Source: Spirochaetota bacterium (lineage in GTDB: Bacteria > Spirochaetota > UBA4802 > UB4802). Taken from it: a stretch of DNA of 57,301 nucleotides. The notes beneath the pieces were generated by a model. The model had not been told where the DNA came from. It did no database searches and worked only from the letters and a program-made list of their open reading frames with translations. Shown piece after piece: positions 46,792 through 56,347 of this stretch. The stretch covers positions 1 through 57,301 of the forward strand of contig JARYLT010000008.1 in the NCBI GenBank assembly GCA_029907515.1. The letters are read 5' to 3'. A program made the position numbers and the translations under genes. Position 1 is the first letter of the stretch, and every line of letters begins with the position of its first letter.

Positions 46792-46858
46792 TCACGCAGA
46801 GTATTGATTGATACCACAAGGAAGATAAAGCTATCATCTCCCTGTATACTCTGCGTGA
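46792..46858. repeat. 12-bp inverted repeat between convergent genes
   Basis: TCACGCAGAGTA (46792-46803) and TACTCTGCGTGA (46847-46858) are perfect inverted copies 43 nt apart, between the barrel gene and ugd, which converge. There is no T-run after either arm, so a simple terminator is not convincing; a recombination or mobile-element remnant is possible. Confidence 0.5.
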
Positions 46859-46878
46859 TGGTACCTTAATCATATAAC

Positions 46879-48213
46879 CTATTTCACTTTGCCCACACCA
46901 ATTTGATAAATTTCGAAGCCATCTTTTTGCAATTTTTTCATATTATACTGGTTTCTGCCATCAAAGATAACCGGATTTTTCAATCGCTTTTTGACCTCAT
47001 CAAAATCCGGGCTTCTGAATTCCTTCCACTCAGTAACCAGCAGCAACGCATCCGCACCAGTGAGTGCATCATATTTACTATCGCAATACTCAATGTTCTG
47101 TAATCCTTTAAGATAAAATCCCTGTGCCTGTTCTGTTGCCTTGGGATCATAGGCTTTAACTTTTGCATTTCTTTTTAATAACTCTTTTATAATGGTGATA
47201 CTTGCTGCTTCACGCATATCATCAGTTTCCGGTTTGAAGGCAAGCCCCCAGATTGCAAAAACCTTGCCCGACAGATCCTGGCCAAAGCGTTTTACAACCT
47301 TATCCACCAGTGAAAGTTTCTGTTTTGCATTTACTTCCTCAACTGCAGTGATTATCTTTGGTTCATATCCATAATCCCTTGAAGTCTTTATCAGCGCCTG
47401 CACATCCTTGGGGAAGCATGAACCACCATACCCAACACCGGGATAAATAAAGCTGTAGCCAATTCTATGATCACTGCCAATGCCAATGCGCACCATATTA
47501 ACGTCCGCACCTACTTTTTCACAAATATTGGCTATTTCATTCATAAAGCTTATCTTTGTTGCCAGCATGGCGTTTGCAGCATACTTTGTCATTTCTGCAC
47601 TTCGTATATCCATTGCTATAAAGCGCTCATGGCTGTGTGTAAATGGTGCATATAATTCTTTCATAACATTCAGTGCTTCTTCATCATCAGTTCCTATGAT
47701 AACCCTGTCAGGACGCATAAAATCTTCAACCGCAGCACCTTCTTTCAAAAACTCCGGATTGCTCACTACCATAACCTTGAAGGTAACACCACGCTTTTTC
47801 AGTTCTTCCTGAATGGTCGCTTTAACTTTTTCAGCAGTGCCAACCGGTACTGTTGATTTATCCACAACAATCATATCATGGGTCATAAATTTACCAATTG
47901 ACTGTGCTACATCAAGCACATGGCGCAAATCAGCACTGCCATCCTCGCCCATAGGCGTGCCAACAGCAATGAACATAACATTTGTTTTTTCCAGTGCTTC
48001 TTTAATATCAGTAGTAAAAAGTAGATTTCCTTTTTTATGATTTTCTACAACCAGCTCATCAAGCCCTGGCTCATAAATTGGGATGATTCCTTTCTTAAGT
48101 TTTTCAATCTTATTGCTGTCAGTATCCACACAAATTACCGTATTTCCCATTACTGCAAAACATGTTCCGGTAACCAGACCAACATACCCTGTTCCCACAA
48201 CGCTTATTTTCAT
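46879..48213 (-). CDS. ugd: UDP-glucose 6-dehydrogenase
   Basis: 444 residues. N-terminal NAD fold [12 protein letters not shown], catalytic Cys C266 in [11 protein letters not shown], and the family motifs [23 protein letters not shown] and [14 protein letters not shown]. Oxidises UDP-glucose to UDP-glucuronate, a precursor of acidic exopolysaccharides. Ribosome site AGGAG 7 nt before the ATG. Monocistronic. Confidence 0.96.
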   Translation of the reverse strand: MKISVVGTGYVGLVTGTCFAVMGNTVICVDTDSNKIEKLKKGIIPIYEPGLDELVVENHKKGNLLFTTDIKEALEKTNVMFIAVGTPMGEDGSADLRHVLDVAQSIGKFMTHDMIVVDKSTVPVGTAEKVKATIQEELKKRGVTFKVMVVSNPEFLKEGAAVEDFMRPDRVIIGTDDEEALNVMKELYAPFTHSHERFIAMDIRSAEMTKYAANAMLATKISFMNEIANICEKVGADVNMVRIGIGSDHRIGYSFIYPGVGYGGSCFPKDVQALIKTSRDYGYEPKIITAVEEVNAKQKLSLVDKVVKRFGQDLSGKVFAIWGLAFKPETDDMREAASITIIKELLKRNAKVKAYDPKATEQAQGFYLKGLQNIEYCDSKYDALTGADALLLVTEWKEFRSPDFDEVKKRLKNPVIFDGRNQYNMKKLQKDGFEIYQIGVGKVK

Positions 48214-48299
48214 ATTAATACTCCTATATGTTAGTTGAATATTTTATATACAATATAGTATATTACAAAAACTATCTCCAATAAAAAACATTAATGCAG

Positions 48300-49493
48300 T
48301 TACATACAATATCTATCAACAATTAATTGTGCAAAGTATAATGAACTGGTAAATGCCGGTGATATTGCATTGAGCACATGTACCGTTTGTGCATCATGAT
48401 AGATGCAAAAATCCATTACCAGCTCTTTTTTTGTCCAATCAACCAGCTGCGGCCGTATGCCCGCCTTTGTTGTTTTTTCTATATCGCTGTACAATAGCTT
48501 CCAGACCAGCTCTTTTGCATCACGGTAAAAATAATAGGGGATATATTTTTTTGGTTCTTCAATGGCAACACTCCTGAAGCTTCTGTTAGCAAAAAACAGC
48601 AATGCATCTTTTAATGCTATATTTATGCTTTCACTACCAAGACCCTGCAGCAGCCCATAGTGTTCTCTGCCAAAGACAGGCATTGCAGTAGGCCCTATGT
48701 AGACATCACCATAGGGGTTTACAGTAAAATGAACCCCTAAAAAGGGATTACGAATGTCAGGCACGGGATAAATATTACCATTAACTTTAAGAGAACTAGA
48801 TTTTTTTAATTTTGTATAGATTCCTTTAAACGGTATTAATGTTAAATGATGGGCTAAACCTCTGAGGTGAGCAACGATATCACTGTAGGCACCAGCACAG
48901 TTGATGAGTTTATCAAATTGTATTGTGTAGTCACCAGCAATAACCGTATTTTCATTTTCAAAATGTGTGAACGGCGTATTGAACAATACGTTCACACCTC
49001 TTTGTGTACAATCTTCATATAATGCCTGCATCACCACTTTTGGATCCACCACCGCTGTGTGTGGCGAAAATAATGCCTCCTGATATGTTTTTGCGCAGGG
49101 CTCAATGTCAGATAGTTTTTTTGCATTGATCAACTTCACTTCAACACCATTATGTTTTGCACGCTGTTCAAGCATGGAGAGCGTTTGCAGTTCGCTACTG
49201 TTCTTTGCAACAATTACTTTACCAGTTTCACGTACCGGAACACCTTTTGACTTGCAGAATGACTTCATGAGCCTGTTGCCTTCAATACAGGTACTGGCTT
49301 TCATGCTTCCGGCTGTATAGTAAATGCCTGCATGGAGTACTCCACTGTTACGGCCTGAAGCATGCATCCCGACATGCTCTTCTTTTTCACAAACAATTAT
49401 TTTTTTCTTTTTTTTAAGCGATAGTTCCCGCGCCATTGCCAGGCCAACAACACCTGCGCCAATAATACAGTATTCAGTTTCAATTTTCTTCAT
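48300..49493 (-). CDS. lhgO: L-2-hydroxyglutarate oxidase-like FAD enzyme
   Basis: 397 residues. FAD-binding CIIGAGVVGLAMARELS at the N terminus, then GRNSGVLHAGIYYTAGSMKA, INCAGAYSD, PVPDIRNPFLGVHFT and GPTAMPVFGREHYG, the arrangement of LhgO/YgaF (DAO fold). Oxidises L-2-hydroxyglutarate to 2-oxoglutarate, with electrons to FAD and then quinone. GAGGA about 10 nt upstream. One GCGATAGT copy (49418) encodes the LS of RELSLK. Confidence 0.9.
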   Translation of the reverse strand: MKKIETEYCIIGAGVVGLAMARELSLKKKKKIIVCEKEEHVGMHASGRNSGVLHAGIYYTAGSMKASTCIEGNRLMKSFCKSKGVPVRETGKVIVAKNSSELQTLSMLEQRAKHNGVEVKLINAKKLSDIEPCAKTYQEALFSPHTAVVDPKVVMQALYEDCTQRGVNVLFNTPFTHFENENTVIAGDYTIQFDKLINCAGAYSDIVAHLRGLAHHLTLIPFKGIYTKLKKSSSLKVNGNIYPVPDIRNPFLGVHFTVNPYGDVYIGPTAMPVFGREHYGLLQGLGSESINIALKDALLFFANRSFRSVAIEEPKKYIPYYFYRDAKELVWKLLYSDIEKTTKAGIRPQLVDWTKKELVMDFCIYHDAQTVHVLNAISPAFTSSLYFAQLIVDRYCM

Positions 49494-49600
49494 AACACGT
49501 TAATCCTCTCATTATAATCTGAGTGGTATTAATACGTTTTACATCACCTTACTACCAGAAGGTCAGGAGTATAGTACATTTTAATTACTTCATATAAAAA

Positions 49601-50386
49601 TCATGGAATTATTGTAAGTATATCGCCATCGGAAGGAAATTCAATGGTTTTATTAAGGGAAGCAACCAGTGATTTCATTTTTTGTAGCTGCTCCTGAAAA
49701 TGTATATCTACCACTGGATATACATGAACCGCATACACCTCACGTGGCCAGGCACCACTTTTAATTAATGTAATTATATCTTTTGAAGAAAGATGCAATG
49801 GATATGTATCATCCGAAGCTATTCCCCATTCTATCACCGCAATATCTGCTGATGAAAGTAGCCCCTGTAATGCATCGCAGTAACCGGTATCACCGGTAAT
49901 TGCCACTGACCGTGTACCAAAATCAAAGCGGTATCCTGACGAAAAGTCGCCATGAGCCAGTGTTACAGCTTCTACCCTGTATTCATTGCCTTCAAAAGCA
50001 TCACCATTATTTAATTCAATCAATTCAACCTTAAACGGCAATGGGTAGTCACCCATAAATGGCAAAAGCCTGTCATGGTAAAAATTATGCAACCCTTTTG
50101 GACCCACAATGGTTAACGTTTCAGTTCTGTGGCCTGTATGGTCCCACATCTCGCCCCATAAAAGATCGGGCAGGCCTGAAACATGATCAACATGATAATG
50201 AGTAAGTATCACTGTAGAAATATTGCTGTAGTTGAAATCCGAATCATTAAGGGAAGCTATGGCATGATACGCACCACCCCCAAAATCAACACATACCAGT
50301 TCACCATCTATGGAAAAAGCAAGTGCCTGTGGCTTGCGTTGCGTTGCATTACAGGTCCCCGTTCCTAAAAAGGCTAACTTAACCAT
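49601..50386 (-). CDS. metallo-beta-lactamase-fold hydrolase (RNase Z/ElaC-like)
   Basis: 261 residues. FLGTGTCNATQRKPQAL at the N terminus, metal motif LTHYHVDHVSGLPDL, VAITGDTGYCDAL with the bridging Asp, and a late HVYP His. The fold is that of ribonuclease Z-like phosphodiesterases, but the RNase Z exosite arm is absent, so tRNase Z activity is uncertain. Confidence 0.83.
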   Translation of the reverse strand: MVKLAFLGTGTCNATQRKPQALAFSIDGELVCVDFGGGAYHAIASLNDSDFNYSNISTVILTHYHVDHVSGLPDLLWGEMWDHTGHRTETLTIVGPKGLHNFYHDRLLPFMGDYPLPFKVELIELNNGDAFEGNEYRVEAVTLAHGDFSSGYRFDFGTRSVAITGDTGYCDALQGLLSSADIAVIEWGIASDDTYPLHLSSKDIITLIKSGAWPREVYAVHVYPVVDIHFQEQLQKMKSLVASLNKTIEFPSDGDILTIIP

Positions 50387-50503
50387 ACACCTACCAGATA
50401 CGTAAGCTTCAAATTAACCACAGGGTAGTGGTAAGGCAATAAAAATGCAAACAATATTTTTTGCTGGCAATGATTTACACTCATATTCCATCACAATTTG
50501 CAA

Positions 50504-50776
50504 TCAAGCATCAAATGAATCATTATAGGTTAACATATGCCATGCTATTGTGAGCTTCCGTGCCGTTGCAATAATTGCTTTTCCTGACCCTTTTGTACCT
50601 TGTAATACTTTATAGAGCTTCATGAGCCAATCCTGCACCTCGTGTATCCGTTGCATACCCATTACCAATTGTACAAATGCTTTCCGTAATTGTTCTGGTC
50701 CATGTTTGGTTGTTTTCGCATAATTTTCTCCTGTTTTTACTATATCCTGCAGGAAATCACTCTCTATTCTTTTACC
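50504..50776 (-). pseudogene. C-terminal fragment of an IS110/IS116/IS902-family transposase
   Basis: A stop-to-stop frame of 90 codons with no usable start. The last 25 residues include the pattern SGKAIIATARKLTIAWHMLT, matching the C-terminal Gly-Lys-x-x-Ala-x-x-Ala-x-ARKL-x-x-x-x-W-x-M-L of IS110-type transposases (Transposase_20). The N-terminal DEDD domain is missing, so this is a dead remnant. Its 5' part overlaps the first of the two direct repeats. Confidence 0.6.
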
Positions 50777-50808
50777 CTAAAATTCTCTTTTTCCTGTAAA
50801 TCTTTGCA
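50748..50808. repeat. direct repeat copy A (~60 bp)
   Basis: Begins CTGCAGGAAATCACTCTCTA and matches copy B (51084-51144) in the same orientation with a few mismatches and one or two indels. The two copies bracket the hairpin-rich 276-bp segment. Too long to be an ordinary target-site duplication; duplication or recombination of element ends is likelier. Confidence 0.75.
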
Positions 50809-50820
50809 TAATTATTCTTC

Positions 50821-50855
50821 GTAAGGGGGCATTTATGCACTAAATGCCCCCTTAC
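50821..50855. repeat. perfect 15-bp hairpin
   Basis: GTAAGGGGGCATTTA, loop TGCAC, TAAATGCCCCCTTAC. No T-run follows, and no gene ends at it. Probably an element end or part of a structured RNA. Confidence 0.7.
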
Positions 50856-50963
50856 AATCCCCCAAAGCGCACCTCATGCGGCGGTGTGCCTTACTTGCTA
50901 TTAATCAATCCTTCCACTGCGTGCTGCGGAATAGTATCCCTTCAGGTCCTCGCACGCATCCCA

Positions 50964-50991
50964 ACGTGCCGTACTTCCCTGTACGGCACGT
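50964..50991. repeat. perfect 11-bp GC-rich hairpin
   Basis: ACGTGCCGTAC, loop TTCCCT, GTACGGCACGT. Sits in the GC-richer core between the two direct repeats. Confidence 0.65.
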
Positions 50992-51083
50992 CTTTGCCCA
51001 TTACTCCATTTTTATACAATCTTGCTGGGTTTAACAATAATTATTATTACTTTATCTTAACAATTATTTCTTTAAACTTTTGA

Positions 51084-51144
51084 CTGCAGGAAATCACTCT
51101 CTATTTTTTTTACTCTAAAATTCTCTTTTCCCTGTGAAACTTTA
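51084..51144. repeat. direct repeat copy B (~60 bp)
   Basis: Second copy of the repeat at 50748-50808, same orientation, same first 22 positions; the match fades after the CCTGT near 51135. Confidence 0.75.
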
Positions 51145-51174
51145 GACATATATTCACGTACCGGTAAACAGGTA

Positions 51175-51202
51175 GGGCTATTACCACGTGTGATAATAGC
51201 CC
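51175..51202 (-). terminator. possible terminator hairpin after the FecR-domain gene
   Basis: GGGCTATTA (51175-51183) pairs with TAATAGCCC (51194-51202) across a 10-nt loop, 26 bp past the stop codon. It lacks a T-run on the minus strand, so it may only stabilise the 3' end. Confidence 0.35.
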
Positions 51203-51227
51203 CATTATCTATCTTATATTACAGTTA

Positions 51228-52217
51228 TTACTGTGTCTTGAACTGATTCAAATCTACTTTTGGCTTTTCAATTTTTGGCTTCATTGCACTCATCTGGTCT
51301 TTTGCTTCAGTTGCAGATTGATCCTTATCAACCGCTTTTGCTTCCTGCATCTGGCTCTTTGCCGCATCAAGTGACTGCTGAGCTGCTTTGCCCGATTCAT
51401 CCTTTATCTCACCCTTAATGCCTTCTATCATTGCCTTGTCGCGGGCTTTCTGCTCTTCAACGAGTGCTTTATCCTTTTCGCGCTGCTCTTCTAGCATTGT
51501 TTTGTCAGCTTTTTTTTGTTCTTCAACATATTTCAGTATCTCTTCACGCTGCTGCTCATATTTCTTGCGTATATCCTCGCGCATTGCCTTAATTTCAAGC
51601 AAGATATTGAGCATGCGCAGCTTATCTTCTGATATCTGCTTTGCAACCATATCCTGTCCCGGAACAACATCAACTTCCTGCTTTTCTTCCAGTACTATAG
51701 GCTGGCCCGTAGCTAAACTCTGGTTCAACACTTCAAGCAAGCCGTCTAAACAGGCAACATTGCTCTTGTCTTCTTCCTGTGTTACCAGAAAATCGGTACC
51801 ACGAACAGCTGCTATTGCCGTTGGGGTTTTTACCTGGTAACTATCGCCCTTGGCCAACTTCTTTGTTACCTTTGAAAACATGCGTCCTTTTTCAACGATA
51901 AACGAAGACTCTTCAGTGTTTGAGTCTAGATTGGTAATGAGCTTTTCAACTTTGATAACAGTATCACCTAAAATCTTTACCGCATTTTCACCAAAATAAA
52001 TTTCAGCCATGGATTTTGGCCCAACGGTTTTAATGGTCATGCCTTCTTTTATTGCATCGCCAATCTGGGCCTTGCTTTCAGCACCACCTGAAACAAGAAG
52101 TACCGTACCGGCAACAAAGTTAACCAGTCCTTCTCGGGCTACAGTAAATTTCTTTTCTTTTTTACAACCAACCACTGCAATGGAACACATCAAGATAACT
52201 GCTACTAGTTTTTTCAT
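51228..52217 (-). CDS. FecR-domain lipoprotein with coiled-coil tail
   Basis: 329 residues from the ATG at 52217 (GGAGG 6 nt upstream; an in-frame start at 52229 is within the ribosome-site region). Lipoprotein signal VAVILMCSIAVVGC. Residues ~30-170 are a FecR domain (EGMTIKTVGPKSMAEIYFGE ... TPTAIAAVRGTDFLV), followed by a long charged helix of EEQREKDKALVEEQK-type repeats (~200-300). Periplasmic, membrane-anchored; FecR domains of this kind are thought to be structural rather than iron-related. Partner unknown. Confidence 0.82.
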   Translation of the reverse strand: MKKLVAVILMCSIAVVGCKKEKKFTVAREGLVNFVAGTVLLVSGGAESKAQIGDAIKEGMTIKTVGPKSMAEIYFGENAVKILGDTVIKVEKLITNLDSNTEESSFIVEKGRMFSKVTKKLAKGDSYQVKTPTAIAAVRGTDFLVTQEEDKSNVACLDGLLEVLNQSLATGQPIVLEEKQEVDVVPGQDMVAKQISEDKLRMLNILLEIKAMREDIRKKYEQQREEILKYVEEQKKADKTMLEEQREKDKALVEEQKARDKAMIEGIKGEIKDESGKAAQQSLDAAKSQMQEAKAVDKDQSATEAKDQMSAMKPKIEKPKVDLNQFKTQ

Positions 52218-52416
52218 ATACTCCTCCAAAAATAGTATTACTTATTTATCAGTGAATATAGTGAAAGCAAAAATTTTCCCAAACCTCATCTGGAATCTAT
52301 TGATATATAGCCATCCAGAATTACATTTAAGGATAAAACCTTTTTTAGTATTCTGAACCTCTCTTGAAATCTTACAATACATGAAACATACTACACATGA
52401 CCTGCGCAGTCAAGCA

Positions 52417-53685
52417 CTATATTCCCCTGGGCTCCAGACGCAAAAAATCAGTTGGATAGGCTTTGCATAACTCCTGCACCTGTGAGCGCACCCGATTAAG
52501 AACCTTTTCATCATCCATGTTGTCAATAATATCACAGATTAAAGTGCCTATAAGCCTGAAATCATCTTCACCAAGCCCCCGTGTTGTCAGCGCAGGGCTT
52601 CCCAAACGTATGCCGCTGGTTACCATAGGGGATTTATCGTCAAAGGGAACGCCGTTCTTGTTACAGGTTATACCAGCTTCATCCAGCCTGTTTGCAACAT
52701 CTCTGCCCGTTAGATTTTTATTTCGCAGGTCAACCAGCATCAGGTGATTATCGGTGCCGCCACTTACAAGGGTAAGCCCACGCGACAATAATGTATCGGC
52801 CAGCACTTTTGCATTGGCAATAACTTTTGCCGAATACTCTTTGAATGATGGCTGCAATGCCTCACCAAATGCAACTGCCTTGGCTGCAATGGTATTCATA
52901 AGCGGCCCACCCTGAATGCCGGGGAAGATATACTTGTTCATCATACCTTCATATTTTTGTTTTGCTAAAATAAGACCTCCTCGTGGCCCACGTAGTGTTT
53001 TGTGTGTTGTCATGGTGACAAAATCGGCTACCGGAACCGGCGATGGATGGTGTCCAGTTGCAACAAGTCCTGCAATATGTGCAATATCTGTTAACAGCAC
53101 CGCACCAATGCTGTCGGCTATCTCCCTGAATCTGTTCCAGTCAATGATGCGCGGATATGCCGATGCTCCGGCAATGATAATTTTTGGCTTGTGTTCTTTT
53201 GCCAATCTATATGCTTCATCATAGTCAATACGATGCGTGTCTTTCGTTACACCATACGAAACAACCTTAAAATAAATACCGGAAAAGTTTACTGGCGAGC
53301 CATGGGAAAGATGCCCGCCATGTGACAGGTTCATCCCCATAATGGTATCGCCCGGTTCAAGTAACGCCATCAGCACTGCCATATTTGCCTGTGTTCCGCT
53401 GTGTGGCTGTACATTTGCAACATCAGCACCAAAAAGCTTTTTTATTCGTTCGATAGCTACGGTTTCCACCTGGTCAACAAACTGGCAGCCATTATAATAG
53501 CGCTTGCCGGGATACCCTTCTGCATATTTATTGGTCATAGTGCAGGACGATGCTTCCAGCACTGCCTGCGACGTATAGTTTTCAGATGCAATGAGAATAA
53601 GCGAATGTTCCTGTCGCTGGTTTTCTTTCTGAATGATTGAAAATACTTCAGGATCTGAATCTTTTAAATATTTTTGTAAACCCAT
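52417..53685 (-). CDS. glyA: serine hydroxymethyltransferase
   Basis: 422 residues. PLP lysine K229 in [17 protein letters not shown], folate/substrate motifs [25 protein letters not shown] and [12 protein letters not shown], and [15 protein letters not shown]. Interconverts serine and glycine, supplying one-carbon units. GAGG 7 nt before the ATG. Monocistronic. Confidence 0.98.
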   Translation of the reverse strand: MGLQKYLKDSDPEVFSIIQKENQRQEHSLILIASENYTSQAVLEASSCTMTNKYAEGYPGKRYYNGCQFVDQVETVAIERIKKLFGADVANVQPHSGTQANMAVLMALLEPGDTIMGMNLSHGGHLSHGSPVNFSGIYFKVVSYGVTKDTHRIDYDEAYRLAKEHKPKIIIAGASAYPRIIDWNRFREIADSIGAVLLTDIAHIAGLVATGHHPSPVPVADFVTMTTHKTLRGPRGGLILAKQKYEGMMNKYIFPGIQGGPLMNTIAAKAVAFGEALQPSFKEYSAKVIANAKVLADTLLSRGLTLVSGGTDNHLMLVDLRNKNLTGRDVANRLDEAGITCNKNGVPFDDKSPMVTSGIRLGSPALTTRGLGEDDFRLIGTLICDIIDNMDDEKVLNRVRSQVQELCKAYPTDFLRLEPRGI

Positions 53686-54101
53686 GAATTACCTCTTGTT
53701 ACGGGAGAAATGGTTATGCTTATGTATAGTAGTATACACGCATATACTGCGTATGTCCACAATTACAAAATAGTGTCAACATAAAATTTTTTATTCATTT
53801 ATTTCTGTAAGGGGGTGTCCCAAAAGTCGTTTCGATACAAATTTCGCAACGCCATTGAGTAATTTTGCAAGAATGTGGCAAAATTGTATCGAAATGAGCG
53901 AGTATTATCAATTCACGTCAAAGATGATTGATGAAATGTATACTACGCGATATAATCGTAGTATGCAATTTTTTTTGGATTGTTTTTACGTTAATTGAAA
54001 CCATTGATTTATTATTGTATACTATATACCATTTGCTCTTTAGTCATCTATACACTCAATTCATCATTACATAATGTACATTCAGTATCTGGAGAAAACC
54101 C
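53686..54101. other. 416-bp intergenic region between glyA and mazG
   Basis: Divergent promoter region. It contains the palindromic element at 53811-53900 and, nearer glyA, an imperfect palindrome around 53740-53760 (TACGCA/TGCGTG). No open frame is seen and I find no convincing -10/-35 pair in the region nearest mazG. Confidence 0.5.
53811..53900. mobile_element. palindromic element remnant A (MITE/IS-end like)
   Basis: Begins GGGGGTGTCCCAAAAGTCG, close to the terminal repeats of several IS families (for example the GGGxCTGTCCCAAAA ends), followed by an 11-bp perfect inverted repeat: TTTCGATACAA (53830-53840) and TTGTATCGAAA (53884-53894). No transposase. A second related end lies at 54885-54909, after mazG, in the same orientation. 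Confidence 0.45.
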
Positions 54102-54878
54102 ATGTCAATACCACCCCTGTATAAATTAAAAGAAATTGCCAGTATATTGCGCAGTGAACACGGATGTGCGTGGGATAAAGCACAAACGTCGGATACACTC
54201 AAACCGTATCTTATAGAAGAGGCGTATGAAGTATATCAGGCAATAGAAAACGGAAACACCGAAAATCTTAAAGAAGAGTTAGGCGACCTGTTATATCAGG
54301 TATATGCCCATGCTCAGCTTGCAAGTGAACAGAATATATTTGATATTGATGATGTTGCCAGTGGTATTATTGAAAAATTAATCCGCCGTCACCCCCATGT
54401 ATTTGGCAATGAAACGGCAAAAGATAAATACGAGGTAATTGACCGCTGGGAAAAGATAAAAAAGAAAGAAAAGGAAGATGGCCAGTCTATGTTGAATGGA
54501 GTACCGGTACATCTGCCGGCACTTCTGAAAGCTTACCGTGTGCAGCAAAAGGTATCACGTGTTGGTTTTGACTGGGAACATATTCAGGATGTCGTTGTCA
54601 AGTTACATGAAGAAGTAAATGAATTCAAAGACGCATTGCAAAATAACAAAGAAAGCCGGGAAGCACTAAAAGAAGAAATTGGTGATATACTATTTACCAT
54701 TGTTAACATTGCGCGTCATGTTGAAGTTAACCCCGAAGAAGCCCTGCAACATACCGTCTCAAAGTTTATTACGCGCTTTCAGCACATAGAAAAAAGACTG
54801 CATGAAATGAATAAGGATATAACACAAACATCATTGCAGGAGCTGGATGTACTATGGGAAGAATCAAAGAGTAAATAA
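54102..54878 (+). CDS. mazG: nucleoside triphosphate pyrophosphohydrolase MazG
   Basis: 258 residues with two MazG domains, the housekeeping form. Metal helices EEAYEVYQAIENGNTENLKEELGD (EExxE then ExxD) in the first and LHEEVNEFKDAL ... ALKEEIGDILFT in the second. Hydrolyses NTPs to NMPs, countering aberrant nucleotides and lowering ppGpp under stress. Flanked on both sides by related palindromic elements. Confidence 0.95.
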   Translation: MSIPPLYKLKEIASILRSEHGCAWDKAQTSDTLKPYLIEEAYEVYQAIENGNTENLKEELGDLLYQVYAHAQLASEQNIFDIDDVASGIIEKLIRRHPHVFGNETAKDKYEVIDRWEKIKKKEKEDGQSMLNGVPVHLPALLKAYRVQQKVSRVGFDWEHIQDVVVKLHEEVNEFKDALQNNKESREALKEEIGDILFTIVNIARHVEVNPEEALQHTVSKFITRFQHIEKRLHEMNKDITQTSLQELDVLWEESKSK

Positions 54879-54884
54879 CAAAAA

Positions 54885-55020
54885 GGAGCTGTCTAAAAGT
54901 AGTTTCATAAAAAAATTCTTTACGCTTGTCAAAGGGCTATGCAACCGTTTACTGTTCAACCAGCAATCGGTCGTCGAGTATTCCGAACACAGTGAGGAAT
55001 GTATCGAGACGACCGATTGT
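54885..55020. mobile_element. palindromic element remnant B (MITE/IS-end like)
   Basis: Starts GGAGCTGTCTAAAAGTAG, resembling the end of element A. At its right is a hairpin with a perfect 12-bp stem, CAATCGGTCGTC (54964-54975) and GACGACCGATTG (55008-55019), with an inner ATTCC/GGAAT pair (54980-54984 and 54996-55000). No T-run follows, so it is not a clear terminator although it sits between two convergent genes (mazG and the LysM lipoprotein). Confidence 0.45.
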
Positions 55021-55027
55021 AATCACA

Positions 55028-56347
55028 TTATTCGGTCTTCATTTTAAGTTCGGTTGCTGGTGGTTCATTCTCTTTAATTGCTTCAGTATTTTCCTCTTTT
55101 ACGGGATTTACAGGCTGAGTGAGCTTTGTTGCAGCTTTTGGTATCTTCAATATCCAGCCCGGCTTTATTAGATTAGGATTTTTTACTTTATCACGGTTAG
55201 CATCATAGATTACATTCCATTTGAATCCATCATTGTAAAACTTTTCAGCAATCCGCCACAGGCAATCTCTTTTTGCAGGGTTATACTTAACTTTATACAA
55301 TGTATATTCAGTTTCTTCTTCCACCTTTTTCTGTATAGCTTCTTTCTGTTCCTCTTTTACCGCTACCCCCTCTTTCCCCTGCTGCTCAACAATCGGGGCA
55401 ACAGCTACTGCTTTTTTAGAGGACACCCCCTGTGCAATGTTTATAGCCTGCCCTGAGGCAATCATTGATTCCTTATACTTGCCATCATTAAATAATGATT
55501 TTGCCTGTACCAGCGATTCTTCCGCAGCCTTTATATCATTGGGGGATAGTTTAGCTGCCTCACTGCCTTTTGCTGCATCTATTGCTGCCTGAGCTTCCTC
55601 AATCTTCTTGGCAGCAGTTGCTTTCAGCGATATGAAGTATGCATCATCAGCATTGAGCTTGGCAACTTCTATTGCTGAAAAACCTTTTTTAAGTTCACCA
55701 GCTTCATACGCAGAGCGGGCAATCTGAGAGTGCTCTTTTGCAAGAGCCAGCTTCTCAGGAGCGTACTGTGCTGCGCCATAACTTTCCGCCTGTGCTATCA
55801 CTATATTCACTTCTTTTATGGAATCAGCCAGCGTTTCCTTCTGGTTCATTGCTACATTGCGGGCGTTTTTAGCATACAAATCTGCATCTAACGCAGCTTT
55901 ATATGCAGCAAGGTAATTTTTATTTTCATACTGCTTATTTGCTTCCTGCAGCATATCACCTGCTTTTGCATAATCTTCCTTTGCAAGTACTGATGCATAT
56001 GCATCATCAGCAGCCTTCAGGCTCTGAGTTGCAATATCCAGAGTATCTTTTGCAAGCAATGGCAAAGCCTTATCATAGGCTTCCTTTGCCTTTTTCTGTG
56101 ATTCTTGAGCATTCTGTTTTGCTTTATCATACTCTTCATTCTTTACATTATCATGGGCTTTTAAAAGCAAATCCTTAGCTGCAGTATATTCATCTTTTGC
56201 ATAGTAATCCGCTTTTACAGATTCAGCTTCAGTGATTGCATTTTTTGCAAGCGATAGCTCCTTTACAGGAACCTTTTCAAAACAGGCAGTAATCATTGAC
56301 AAACATACAATGGCTGCCAGTACAGCGACGTTCTTGTTTATGTGCAT
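55028..56347 (-). CDS. LysM-domain lipoprotein with alpha-helical repeats
   Basis: 439 residues. Lipoprotein signal VAVLAAIVCLSMITAC (lipobox MITAC). Residues ~25-330 are Ala/Lys/Glu-rich helical repeats (AKDEYTAAKDLLLKAHDNVKNEEYDKAK; similar units recur about every 50 residues, DUF4398-like). Residues ~355-400 form a LysM domain (PAKRDCLWRIAEKFYNDGFKWNVIYDANRD), a peptidoglycan-binding module. A cell-envelope spacer or tether is likely. GGAGG 5 nt before the ATG. Confidence 0.85.
   Translation of the reverse strand: MHINKNVAVLAAIVCLSMITACFEKVPVKELSLAKNAITEAESVKADYYAKDEYTAAKDLLLKAHDNVKNEEYDKAKQNAQESQKKAKEAYDKALPLLAKDTLDIATQSLKAADDAYASVLAKEDYAKAGDMLQEANKQYENKNYLAAYKAALDADLYAKNARNVAMNQKETLADSIKEVNIVIAQAESYGAAQYAPEKLALAKEHSQIARSAYEAGELKKGFSAIEVAKLNADDAYFISLKATAAKKIEEAQAAIDAAKGSEAAKLSPNDIKAAEESLVQAKSLFNDGKYKESMIASGQAINIAQGVSSKKAVAVAPIVEQQGKEGVAVKEEQKEAIQKKVEEETEYTLYKVKYNPAKRDCLWRIAEKFYNDGFKWNVIYDANRDKVKNPNLIKPGWILKIPKAATKLTQPVNPVKEENTEAIKENEPPATELKMKTE

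Larger units (their letters stand above)
50387..51227. other. 841-bp gene-poor region of element debris
   Basis: Contains the IS110-type fragment (50504-50776), a pair of ~60-bp direct repeats (50748-50808 and 51084-51144), two strong hairpins (50821-50855 and 50964-50991) and a further inverted repeat (51175-51202) just beyond the end of the FecR gene. The segment 50870-51000 is visibly richer in G and C than the rest of the window. No intact gene is seen. Confidence 0.6.

Noticed and set aside
53735-53765. Palindrome TACGCA/TGCGTG upstream of glyA as an operator
   Set aside because: The arms match imperfectly and the surrounding region is a simple alternating purine/pyrimidine run; no regulator is suggested by context.
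54964-55019. The 12-bp hairpin after the LysM gene as its intrinsic terminator
   Set aside because: No T-run follows on either strand; the similarity of the neighbouring sequence to element A argues for a mobile-element remnant.
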